This document shows positions 39,420-50,745 of a DNA stretch of 64,000 nucleotides, in pieces. A program made the translations under genes and the position numbers. The DNA lies in the NCBI GenBank assembly GCA_028752905.1, contig JAQNBH010000132.1:1-64000 (forward strand), given 5' to 3'. Origin of the DNA: Cladorhizidae sp. MBARI D1340-BT2 (lineage: Eukaryota > Porifera > Demospongiae > Poecilosclerida > Cladorhizidae). Every line of letters begins with the position of its first letter. The first letter of the stretch is position 1. Below the pieces are notes generated by a model. It worked only from the letters and a program-made list of their open reading frames with translations, had not been told where the DNA came from and did not search any database.

Positions 39420-42400
39420 AAGCACCAGAGAAGGTTACTTACAACCAGCTGTTAGCAATACTTGTTTGGGTGAAGCACCAGAGAAGTTCTACTTACAACC
39501 AGCTGTTAGCAATACTTGTTTGGGTGAAGCACCAGAGAAGGTTACTTACAACCAGCTGTTAGCAATACTTGTTTGGGTGAAGCACCAGAGAAGTTCTACT
39601 TACAACCAGCTGTTAGCAATACTTGTTTGGGTGAAGCACCAGAGAAGGTTATTTACAACCAGCTGTTAGCAATACTTGTTTGGGTGAAGCACCAGAGAAG
39701 GTTACTTACAACCAGCTGTTAGAAATACTTGTTTGGGTGAAGCACCAGAGAAGGTTACTTACAACCAGCTGTTAGCAATACTTGTTTGGGTGAAGCACCA
39801 GAGAAGGTTACTTACAACCAGCTACTTGTTAGCAATACTTGTTTGGGTGAAGCACCAGAGAAGGTTACTTACAACCAGCTACTTGTTAGCAATACTTGTT
39901 TGGGTGAAGCACCAGAGAAGGTTACTTACAACCAGCTGTTAGAAATACTTGTTTGGGTGAAGCACCAGAGAAGGTTACTTACAACCAGCTGTTAGCAATA
40001 CTTGTTTGGGTGAAGCACCAGAGAAGGTTACTTACAACCAGCTGTTAGCAATACTTGTTTGGGTGAAGCACCAGAGAAGGTTACTTACAACCAGCTACTT
40101 GTTAGCAATACTTGTTTGGGTGAAGCACCAGAGAAGGTTACTTACAACCAGCTACTTGTTAGCAATACTTGTTTGGGTGAAGCACCAGAGAAGGTTACTT
40201 ACAACCAGCTGTTAGCAATACTTGTTTGGGTGAAGCACCAGAGAAGTTCTACTTACAACCAGCTGTTAGCAATACTTGTTTGGGTGAAGCACCAGAGAAG
40301 GTTACTTACAACCAGCTGTTAGCAATACTTGTTTGGGTGAAGCACCAGAGAAGGTTACTTACAACCAGCTGTTAGCAATACTTGTTAGGGTGAAGCACCA
40401 GAGAAGGTTACTTACAACCAGCTGTTAGAAATACTTGTTTGGGTGAAGCACCAGAGAAGGTTACTTACAACCAGCTGTTAGCAATACTTGTTTGGGTGAA
40501 GCACCAGAGAAGGTTACTTACAACCAGCTACTTGTTAGCAATACTTGTTTGGGTGAAGCACCAGAGAAGGTTACTTACAACCAGCTACTTGTTAGCAATA
40601 CTTGTTTGGGTGAAGCACCAGAGAAGGTTACTTACAACCAGCTGTTAGAAATACTTGTTTGGGTGAAGCACCAGAGAAGGTTACTTACAACCAGCTGTTA
40701 GCAATACTTGTTTGGGTGAAGCACCAGAGAAGTTCTACTTACAACCAGCTGTTAGCAATACTTGTTTGGGTGAAGCACCAGAGAAGGTTACTTACAACCA
40801 GCTGTTAGCAATACTTGTTTGGGTGAAGCACCAGAGAAGTTCTACTTACAACCAGCTGTTAGCAATACTTGTTTGGGTGAAGCACCAGAGAAGGTTACTT
40901 ACAACCAGCTGTTAGCAATACTTGTTTGGGTGAAGCACCAGAGAAGGTTACTTACAACCAGCTGTTAGCAATACTTGTTTGGGTGAAGCACCAGAGAAGG
41001 TTACTTACAACTAGCTGTTAGCAATACTTGTTTGGGTGAAGCACCAGAGAAGGTTACTTACAACCAGCTGTTAGCAATACTTGTTTGGGTGAAGCACCAG
41101 AGAAGGTTACTTACAACCAGCTGTTAGAAATACTTGTTTGGGTGAAGCACCAGAGAAGGTTACTTACAACCAGCTGTTAGCAATACTTGTTTGGGTGAAG
41201 CACCAGAGAAGGTTACTTACAACCAGCTACTTGTTAGCAATACTTGTTTGGGTGAAGCACCAGAGAAGGTTACTTACAACCAGCTACTTGTTAGCAATAC
41301 TTGTTTGGGTGAAGCACCAGAGAAGGTTACTTACAACCAGCTGTTAGCAATACTTGTTTGGGTGAAGCACCAGAGAAGGTTACTTACAACCAGCTGTTAG
41401 AAATACTTGTTTGGGTGAAGCACCAGAGAAGGTTACTTACAACCAGCTGTTAGCAATACTTGTTTGGGTGAAGCACCAGAGAAGGTTACTTACAACCAGC
41501 TGTTAGCAATACTTGTTTGGGTGAAGCACCAGAGAAGGTTACTTACAACCAGCTACTTGTTAGCAATACTTGTTTGGGTGAAGCACAAGAGAAGGTTACT
41601 TACAACCAGCTGTTAGCAATACTTGTTTGGGTGAAGCACCAGAGAAGGTTACTTACAACCAGCTGTTAGCAATACTTGTTTGGGTGAAGCACCAGAGAAG
41701 GTTACTTACAACCAGCTGTTAGCAATACTTGTTTGGGTGAAGCACCAGAGAAGGTTACTTACAACCAGCTACTTGTTAGCAATACTTGTTTGGGTGAAGC
41801 ACCAGAGAAGTTCTACTTACAACCAGCTGTTAGCAATACTTGTTTGGGTGAAGCACCAGAGAAGGTTACTTACAACCAGCTGTTAGCAATACTTGTTTGG
41901 GTGAAGCACCAGAGAAGTTCTATTTACAACCAGCTGTTAGCAATACTTGTTTGGGTGAAGCACCAGAGAAGGTTACTTACAACCAGCTGTTAGCAATACT
42001 TGTTTGGGTGAAGCACCAGAGAAGGTTACTTACAACCAGCTGTTAGCAATACTTGTTTGGGTGAAGCACCAGAGAAGGTTACTTACAACCAGCTGTTAGC
42101 AATACTTGTTTGGGTGAAGCACCAGAGAAGGTTACTTACAACCAGCTACTTGTTAGCAATACTTGTTTGGGTGAAGCACCAGAGAAGGTTACTTACAACC
42201 AGCTACTTGTTAGCAATACTTGTTTGGGTGAAGCACCAGAGAAGGTTACTTACAACCAGCTGTTAGAAATACTTGTTTGAGTGAAGCACCAGAGAAGGTT
42301 ACTTACAACCAGCTGTTAGCAATACTTGTTTGGGTAAAGCACCAGAGAAGGTTACTTACAACCAGCTGTTAGCAATACTTGTTTGGGTGAAGCACCAGAG

Positions 42401-43165
42401 AAGGTTACTTACAACCAGCTACTTGTTAGCAATACTTGTTTGGGTGAAGCACCAGAGAAGGTTACTTACAACCAGCTGTTAGAAATACTTGTTTGGGTGA
42501 AGCACCAGAGAAGGTTACTTACAACCAGCTGTTAGCAATACTTGTTTGGGTGAAGCACCAGAGAAGGTTACTTACAACCAGCTGTTAGCAATACTTGTTT
42601 GGGTGAAGCACCAGAGAAGGTTACTTACAACCAGCTGTTAGCAATACTTGTTTGGGTGAAGCACCAGAGAAGGTTACTTACAACCAGCTACTTGTTAGCA
42701 ATACTTGTTTGGGTGAAGCACCAGAGAAGGTTACTTACAACCAGCTACATGTTAGAAATACTTGTTTGGGTGAAGCACCAGAGAAGGTTACTTACAACCA
42801 GCTGTTAGAAATACTTGTTTGGGTGAAGCACCAGAGAAGGTTACTTACAACCAGCTGTTAGCAATACTTGTTTGGGTGAAGCACCAGAGAAGGTTACTTA
42901 CAACCAGCTGTTAACAATACTTGTTTGGGTGAAGCACCAGAGAAGGTTACTTACAACCAGCTACTTGTTAGCAATACTTGTTTGGGTGAAGCACCAGAGA
43001 AGGTTACTTACAACCAGCTGTTAGAAATACTTGTTTGGGTGAAGCACCAGAGAAGGTTACTTACAACCAGCTGTTAGCAATACTTGTTTGGGTGAAGCAC
43101 CAGAGAAGGTTACTTACAACCAGCTGTTAGCAATACTTGTTTGGGTGAAGCACCAGAGAAGGTTA
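39420..43165. repeat. 3.7-kb array A segment duplicated at 47097-50736 (copy 1)
   Basis: Monomer classes and rare mutations match a segment 7677 bp downstream, then 7571 bp downstream once the other copy has lost two monomers. Shared landmarks are CTTGTTAGGG at 40381, AAGCACAAGAG at 41581, TTCTATTTAC at about 41918, TTGGGTAAAG at about 42330, CTACATGTTAGAAAT near 42747 and GTTAACAATAC at 42910. Private changes are few, for example TTGTTTGAGTG near 42274 and AGGTTATTTAC near 39648. Array A continues unchanged beyond 43165 in this copy. Confidence 0.9.
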
Positions 43166-45984
43166 CTTACAACCAGCTGTTAGCAATACTTGTTTGGGTG
43201 AAGCACCAGAGAAGGTTACTTACAACCAGCTGTTAGCAATACTTGTTTGGGTGAAGCACCAGAGAAGGTTACTTACAACCAGCTGTTAGCAATACTTGTT
43301 TGGGTGAAGCACCAGAGAAGGTTACTTACAACCAGCTGTTAGAAATACTTGTTTGGGTGAAGCACCAGAGAAGGTTACTTACAACCAGCTACTTGTTAGC
43401 AATACTTGTTTGGGTGAAGCACCAGAGAAGGTTACTTACAACCAGCTACTTGTTAGCAATACTTGTTTGGGTGAAGCACCAGAGAAGGTTACTTACAACT
43501 AGCTGTTAGAAATACTTGTTTGGGTGAAGCACCAGAGAAGGTTACTTACAACCAGCTGTTAGCAATACTTGTTTGGGTGAAGCACCAGAGAAGGTTACTT
43601 ACAACCAGGTGTTAGCAATACTTGTTTGGGTGAAGCACCAGAGAAGGTTACTTACAACCAGCTACTTGTTAGCAATACTTGTTTGGGTGAAGCAACAGAG
43701 AAGGTTACTTACAACCAGCTGTTAGAAATACTTGTTTGGGTGAAGCACCAGAGAAGGTTACTTACAACCAGCTGTTAGCAATACTTGTTTGGGTGAAGCA
43801 CCAGAGAAGGTTACTTACAACCAGCTGTTAGCAATACTTGTTTGGGTGAAGCACCAGAGAAGGTTACTTACAACCAGCTGTTAGCAATACTTGTTTGGGT
43901 GAAGCACCAGAGAAGGTTACTTACAACCAGCTGTTAGCAATACTTGTTTGGGTGAAGCACCAGAGAAGGTTACTTACAACCAGCTGTTAGCAATACTTGT
44001 TTGGGTGAAGCACCAGAGAAGGTTACTTACAACCAGCTGTTAGCAATACTTGTTTGGGTGAAGCACCAGAGAAGGTTACTTACAACCAGCTGTTAGCAAT
44101 ACTTGGGTGAAGCACCAGAGAAGGTTACTTACAACCAGCTGTTAGCAATACTTGTTTGGGTGAAGCACCAGAGAAGGTTACTTACAACCAGCTGTTAGCA
44201 ATACTTGTTTGGGTGAAGCACCAGAGAAGTTCTACTTACAACCAGCTGTTAGCAATACTTGTTTGGGTGAAGCACCAGAGAAGGTTACTTACAACCAGCT
44301 GTTAGCAATACTTGTTTGGGTGAAGCACCAGAGAAGTTCTACTTACAACCAGCTGTTAGCAATACTTGTTTGGGTGAAGCACCAGAGAAGGTTACTTACA
44401 ACCAGCTGTTAGCAATACTTGGGTGAAGCACCAGAGAAGGTTACTTACAACCAGCTGTTAGCAATACTTGGGTGAAGCACCAGAGAAGGTTACTTACAAC
44501 CAGCTGTTAGCAATACTTGTTTGGGTGAAGCACCAGAGAAGTTCTACTTACAACCAGCTGTTAGCAATACTTGTTTGGGTGAAGCACCAGAGAAGGTTAC
44601 TTACAACCAGCTGTTAGCAATACTTGTTTGGGTGAAGCACCAGAGAAGTTCTACTTACTGTACAACCAGCTGTTAGCAATACTTGCTTGGGTGAAGCACC
44701 AGAGAAGGTTACTTACAACCAGCTGTTAGCAATACTTGTTTGGGTGAAGCACCAGAGAAGGTTACTTACAACCAGCTGTTAGCAATACTTGTTTGGGTGA
44801 AGCACCAGAGAAGGTTACTTACAACCAGCTGTTAGCAATACTTGTTTGGGTGAAGCACCAGAGAAGTTCTACTTACAACCAGCTGTTAGCAATACTTGTT
44901 TGGGTGAAGCACCAGAGAAGGTTACTTACAACCAGCTGTTAGCAATACTTGTTTGGGTGAAGCACCAGAGAAGGTTACTTACAACCAGCTGTTAGCAATA
45001 CTTGTTTGGGTGAAGCACCAGAGAAGGTTACTTACAACCAGCTGTTAGCAATACTTGTTTGGGTGAAGCACCAGAGAAGGTTACTTACAACCAGCTGTTA
45101 GCAATACTTGTTTGGGTGAAGCACCAGAGAAGGTTACTTACAACCAGCTGTTAGCAATACTTGTTTGGGTGAAGCACCAGAGAAGGTTACTTACAACCAG
45201 CTGTTAGCAATACTTGGGTGAAGCACCAGAGAAGTTCTACTTACAACCAGCTGTTAGCAATACTTGGGTGAAGCACCAGAGAAGGTTACTTACAACCAGC
45301 TGTTAGCAATACTTGTTTGGGTGAAGCACCAGAGAAGGTTACTTACAACCAGCTGTTAGCAATACTTGTTTGGGTGAAGCACCAGAGAAGGTTACTTACA
45401 ACCAGCTACTTGTTAGCAATACTTGTTTGGGTGAAGCACCAGAGAAGGTTACTTACAACCAGCTACTTGTTAGCAATACTTGTTTGGGTGAAGCACCAGA
45501 GAAGGTTACTTACAACCAGCTGTTAGCAATACTTGTTTGGGTGAAGCACCAGAGAAGGTTACTTACAACCAGCTGTTAGAAATACTTGTTTGGGTGAAGC
45601 ACCAGAGAAGGTTACTTACAACCAGCTGTTAGCAATACTTGTTTGGGTGAAGCACCAGAGAAGGTTACTTACAACCAGCTGTTAGCAATACTTGTTTGGG
45701 TGAAGCACCAGAGAAGGTTACTTACAACCAGCTACTTGTTAGCAATACTTGTTTGGGTGAAGCACCAGAGAAGGTTACTTACAACCAGCTGTTAGCAATA
45801 CTTGTTTGGGTGAAGCACCAGAGAAGGTTACTTACAACCAGCTGTTAGCAATACTTGTTTGGGTGAAGCACCAGAGAAGGTTACTTACAACCAGCTGTTA
45901 GCAATACTTGTTTGGGTGAAGCACCAGAGAAGGTTACTTACAACCAGCTGTTAGCAATACTTGTTTGGGTGAAGCACCAGAGAA

Positions 45985-45998
45985 GGTTACTTGTTAGC
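45985..45998. other. 14-bp deletion between ACTT direct repeats
   Basis: A monomer here reads GGTTACTTGTTAGC instead of GGTTACTTACAACC followed by AGCTACTTGTTAGC. Loss of 14 bases between the two ACTT copies of a 57-bp monomer explains it exactly. It is the only such monomer I noticed. The deletion restores an open frame through the region but has no other visible effect. Confidence 0.85.
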
Positions 45999-46272
45999 AA
46001 TACTTGTTTGGGTGAAGCACCAGAGAAGTTCTACTTACAACCAGCTGTTAGCAATACTTGTTTGGGTGAAGCACCAGAGAAGGTTACTTACAACCAGCTG
46101 TTAGCAATACTTGTTTGGGTGAAGCACCAGAGAAGTTCTACTTACAACCAGCTGTTAGCAATACTTGTTTGGGTGAAGCACCAGAGAAGGTTACTTACAA
46201 CCAGCTGTTAGCAATACTTGTTTGGGTGAAGCACCAGAGAAGGTTACTTACAACCAGCTGTTAGCAATACTT

Positions 46273-47143
46273 GTTTGGGTGAAGCACCAGAGAAGGTTAC
46301 TTACAACCAGCTGTTAGCAATACTTGTTTGGGTGAAGCACCAGAGAAGGTTACTTACAACCAGCTGTTAGAAATACTTGTTTGGGTGAAGCACCAGAGAA
46401 GGTTACTTACAACCAGCTGTTAGCAATACTTGTTTGGGTGAAGCACCAGAGAAGGTTACTTACAACCAGCTACTTGTTAGCAATACTTGTTTGGGTGAAG
46501 CACCAGAGAAGGTTACTTACAACCAGCTACTTGTTAGCAATACTTGTTTGGGTGAAGCACCAGAGAAGGTTACTTACAACCAGCTGTTAGAAATACTTGT
46601 CTGGGTGAAGCACCAGAGAAGGTTACTTACAACCAGCTGTTAGCAATACTTGTTTGGGTGAAGCACCAGAGAAGGTTACTTACAACCAGCTGTTAGCAAT
46701 ACTTGTTTGGGTGAAGCACCAGAGAAGGTTACTTACAACCAGCTACTTGTTAGCAATACTTGTTTGGGTGAAGCACCAGAGAAGGTTACTTACAACCAGC
46801 TGTTAGAAATACTTGTTTGGGTGAAGCACCAGAGAAGGTTACTTACAACCAGCTGTTTGCAATACTTGTTTGGGTGAAGCACCAGAGAAGGTTACTTACA
46901 ACCAGCTGTTAGCAATACTTGTTTGGGTGAAGCACCAGAGAAGGTTACTTACAACCAGCTGTTAGCAATACTTGTTTGGGTGAAGCACCAGAGAAGGTTA
47001 CTTACAACCAGCTACTTGTTAGCAATACTTGTTTGGGTGAAGCACCAGAGAAGGTTACTTACAACCAGCTACATGTTAGCAATACTTGTTTGGGTGAAGC
47101 ACCAGAGAAGGTTACTTACAACCAGCTGTTAGCAATACTTGTT
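46273..47143. repeat. Array A block shared with 26770-27640 (copy 2)
   Basis: This partner lies 19503 bp downstream and includes the CTACATGTTAGCAAT monomer near 47070. Private changes are CTTGTCTGGG near 46598 and GCTGTTTGCAAT near 46853. After about 47143 a GTTCTA monomer begins here but not in the other copy, which marks the end of similarity. Confidence 0.65.
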
Positions 47144-50100
47144 TGGGTGAAGCACCAGAGAAGTTCTACTTACAACCAGCTGTTAGCAATACTTGTTTGG
47201 GTGAAGCACCAGAGAAGGTTACTTACAACCAGCTGTTAGCAATACTTGTTTGGGTGAAGCACCAGAGAAGTTCTACTTACAACCAGCTGTTAGCAATACT
47301 TGTTTGGGTGAAGCACCAGAGAAGGTTACTTACAACCAGCTGTTAGCAATACTTGTTTGGGTGAAGCACCAGAGAAGGTTACTTACAACCAGCTGTTAGA
47401 AATACTTGTTTGGGTGAAGCACCAGAGAAGGTTACTTACAACCAGCTGTTAGCAATACTTGTTTGGGTGAAGCACCAGAGAAGGTTACTTACAACCAGCT
47501 ACTTGTTAGCAATACTTGTTTGGGTGAAGCACCAGAGAAGGTTACTTACAACCAGCTACTTGTTAGCAATACTTGTTTGGGTGAAGCACCAGAGAAGGTT
47601 ACTTACAACCAGCTGTTAGAAATACTTGTTTGGGTGAAGCACCAGAGAAGGTTACTTACAACCAGCTGTTAGCAATACTTGTTTGGGTGAAGCACCAGAG
47701 AAGGTTACTTACAACCAGCTGTTAGCAATACTTGTTTGGGTGAAGCACCAGAGAAGGTTACTTACAACCAGCTACTTGTTAGCAATACTTGTTTGGGTGA
47801 AGCACCAGAGAAGGTTACTTACAACCAGCTACTTGTTAGCAATACTTGTTTGGGTGAAGCACCAGAGAAGGTTACTTACAACCAGCTGTTAGCAATACTT
47901 GTTTGGGTGAAGCACCAGAGAAGTTCTACTTACAAACAGCTGTTAGCAATACTTGTTTGGGTGAAGCACCAGAGAAGGTTACTTACAACCAGCTGTTAGC
48001 AATACTTGTTTGGGTGAAGCACCAGAGAAGGTTACTTACAACCAGCTGTTAGCAATACTTGTTAGGGTGAAGCACCAGAGAAGGTTACTTACAACCAGCT
48101 GTTAGAAATACTTGTTTGGGTGAAGCACCAGAGAAGGTTACTTACAACCAGCTGTTAGCAATACTTGTTTGGGTGAAGCACCAGAGAAGGTTACTTACAA
48201 CCAGCTACTTGTTAGCAATACTTGTTTGGGTGAAGCACCAGAGAAAGTTACTTACAACCAGCTACTTGTTAGCAATACTTGTTTGGGTGAAGCACCAGAG
48301 AAGGTTACTTACAACCAGCTGTTAGAAATACTTGTTTGGGTGAAGCACCAGAGAAGGTTACTTACAACCAGCTGTTAGCAATACTTGTTTGGGTGAAGCA
48401 CCAGAGAAGTTCTACTTACAACTAGCTGTTAGCAATACTTGTTTGGGTGAAGCACCAGAGAAGGTTACTTACAACCAGCTGTTAGCAATACTTGTTTGGG
48501 TGAAGCACCAGAGAAGTTCTACTTACAACCAGCTGTTAGCAATACTTGTTTGGGTGAAGCACCAGAGAAGGTTACTTACAACCAGCTGTTAGCAATACTT
48601 GTTTGGGTGAAGCACCAGAGAAGGTTACTTACAACCAGCTGTTAGCAATACTTGTTTGGGTGAAGCACCAGAGAAGGTTACTTACAACCAGCTGTTAGAA
48701 ATACTTGTTTGGGTGAAGCACCAGAGAAGGTTACTTACAACCAGCTGTTAGCAATACTTGTTTGGGTGAAGCACCAGAGAAGGTTACTTACAACCAGCTA
48801 CTTGTTAGCAATACTTGTTTGGGTGAAGCACCAGAGAAGGTTACTTACAACCAGCTACTTGTTAGCAATACTTGTTTGGGTGAAGCACCAGAGAAGGTTA
48901 CTTACAACCAGCTGTTAGCAATACTTGTTTGGGTGAAGCACCAGAGAAGGTTACTTACAACCAGCTGTTAGAAATACTTGTTTGGGTGAAGCACCAGAGA
49001 AGGTTACTTACAACCAGCTGTTAGCAATACTTGTTTGGGTGAAGCACCAGAGAAGGTTACTTACAACCAGCTGTTAGCAATACTTGTTTGGGTGAAGCAC
49101 CAGAGAAGGTTACTTACAACCAGCTACTTGTTAGCAATACTTGTTTGGGTGAAGCACAAGAGAAGGTTACTTACAACCAGCTGTTAGCAATACTTGTTTG
49201 GTTGAAGCACCAGAGAAGGTTACTTACAACCAGCTGTTAGCAATACTTGTTTGGGTGAAGCACCAGAGAAGGTTACTTACAACCAGCTGTTAGCAATACT
49301 TGTTTGGGTGAAGCACCAGAGAAGGTTACTTACAACCAGCTACTTGTTAGCAATACTTGTTTGGGTGAAGCACCAGAGAAGTTCTACTTACAACCAGCTG
49401 TTAGCAATACTTGTTTGGGTGAAGCACCAGAGAAGGTTACTTACAACCAGCTGTTAGCAATACTTGTTTGGGTGAAGCACCAGAGAAGTTCTATTTACAA
49501 CCAGCTGTTAGCAATACATGTTTGGGTGAAGCACCAGAGAAGGTTACTTACAACCAGCTGTTAGCAATACTTGTTTGGGTGAAGCACCAGAGAAGGTTAC
49601 TTACAACCAGCTGTTAGCAATACTTGTTTGGGTGAAGCACCAGAGAAGGTTACTTACAACCAGCTGTTAGCAATACTTGTTTGGGTGAAGCACCAGAGAA
49701 GGTTACTTACAACCAGCTACTTGTTAGCAATACTTGTTTGGGTGAAGCACCAGAGAAGGTTACTTACAACCAGCTACTTGTTAGCAATACTTGTTTGGGT
49801 GAAGCACCAGAGAAGGTTACTTACAACCAGCTGTTAGAAATACTTGTTTGGGTGAAGCACCAGAGAAGGTTACTTACAACCAGCTGTTAGCAATACTTGT
49901 TTGGGTAAAGCACCAGAGAAGGTTACTTACAACCAGCTGTTAGCAATACTTGTTTGGGTGAAGCACCAGAGAAGGTTACTTACAACCAGTTACTTGTTAG
50001 CAATACTTGTTTGGGTGAAGCACCAGAGAAGGTTACTTACAACCAGCTGTTAGAAATACTTGTTTGGGTGAAGCACCAGAGAAGGTTACTTACAACCAGC

Positions 50101-50736
50101 TGTTAGCAATACTTGTTTGGGTGAAGCACCAGAGAAGGTTACTTACAACCAGCTGTTAGCAATACTTGTTTGGGTGAAGCACCAGAGAAGGTTACTTACA
50201 ACCAGCTGTTAGCAATACTTGTTTGGGTGAAGCACCAGAGAAGGTTACTTACAACCAGCTACTTGTTAGCAATACTTGTTTGGGTGAAGCACCAGAGAAG
50301 GTTACTTACAACCAGCTACATGTTAGAAATACTTGTTTGGGTGAAGCACCAGAGAAGGTTACTTACAACCAGCTGTTAGAAATACTTGTTTGGGTGAAGC
50401 ACCAGAGAAGGTTACTTACAACCAGCTGTTAGCAATACTTGTTTGGGTGAAGCACCAGAGAAGGTTACTTACAACCAGCTGTTAACAATACTTGTTTGGG
50501 TGAAGCACCAGAGAAGGTTACTTACAACCAGCTACTTGTTAGCAATACTTGTTTGGGTGAAGCACCAGAGAAGGTTACTTACAACCAGCTGTTAGAAATA
50601 CTTGTTTGGGTGAAGCACCAGAGAAGGTTACTTACAACCAGCTGTTAGCAATACTTGTTTGGGTGAAGCACCAGAGAAGGTTACTTACAACCAGCTGTTA
50701 GCAATACTTGTTTGGGTGAAGCACCAGAGAAGGTTA
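47097..50736. repeat. 3.6-kb array A segment duplicated from 39420-43165, cut by array B
   Basis: This is the partner segment, with CTTGTTAGGG at 48058, AAGCACAAGAG at 49152, TTCTATTTAC near 49489, TTGGGTAAAG at 49901, CTACATGTTAGAAAT near 50317 and GTTAACAATAC at 50481. It lacks two monomers relative to copy 1 (offset change near 48600). Private changes include GAGAAAGTTAC near 48243, TTTGGTTGAAG near 49197 and ATACATGTTTGGG near 49514. Similarity holds up to base 50736, where array B begins, so the junction truncates this copy. Confidence 0.9.
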
Positions 50737-50745
50737 AGTGTGTCC
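50731..50745. other. Junction between satellite arrays A and B
   Basis: The last array A monomer follows the consensus through AGAAGGTTA, ending at 50736, where C would come next. Array B sequence starts at once with AGTGTGTCCTCATAG at 50737. There is no unique sequence, target-site duplication or mobile-element end between them, and at most one or two ambiguous bases. The A monomers next to the boundary are near consensus. The first few B monomers carry slightly more private changes (GTTGATGG near 50845, GTCAGCC near 50879, CCTTATAG near 50920). The boundary position is clear from the sequence. Whether it arose by recombination, by replication error or in assembly cannot be told from the window. 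Confidence 0.93.

Larger units (their letters stand above)
1..50736. repeat. Satellite array A, 53-bp monomer, about 950 copies
   Basis: The whole interval is head-to-tail copies of one 53-bp monomer, with no inserted sequence. A clean example lies at 1320-1372, starting GTTAGCAATACTTG and ending TACAACCAGCT. All copies have the same orientation. Consensus GC is 23 of 53, and the consensus contains no CpG. The length classes seen are 53 bp (plain), 54 bp (GTTCTA replaces GGTTA), 57 bp (ACTT inserted after CCAGCT) and 49 or 50 bp (four bases lost from CTTGTTTGGG). Rare forms are 51, 56, 63 and about 70 bp. Point variants are sparse, so most monomers differ from the consensus at zero to two sites, which implies recent amplification or homogenisation. 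The array begins in mid-monomer at base 1, so it extends beyond the window to the left. I see no gene, RNA gene or mobile element inside it. The identity as satellite DNA is certain from the sequence. The chromosomal location and species are unknown, and the choice of strand is arbitrary. Confidence 0.98.

Noticed and set aside
1068..50432. About 110 plus-strand open frames of 62-123 codons in array A, with peptides such as GEAPEKVTYNQ and LLAILVWVKHQRR
   Set aside because: They are the monomer translated in rotating frames. They begin at TTG rather than ATG, overlap each other, start in the same place in each monomer and exist only where 54- or 57-bp monomers keep the frame or where several frames pass without TAG. 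No promoter-like or unique sequence accompanies them.
1..50736. Telomere-like motif TTTGGGTGAAG
   Set aside because: It occurs once per 53-bp monomer and not as a tandem hexamer or heptamer, so it is not telomeric repeat.
1..50736. Heat-shock-element-like GAAGTTC in the 54-bp class
   Set aside because: The GAA and TTC modules are separated by one base, not two, and there is no third module.
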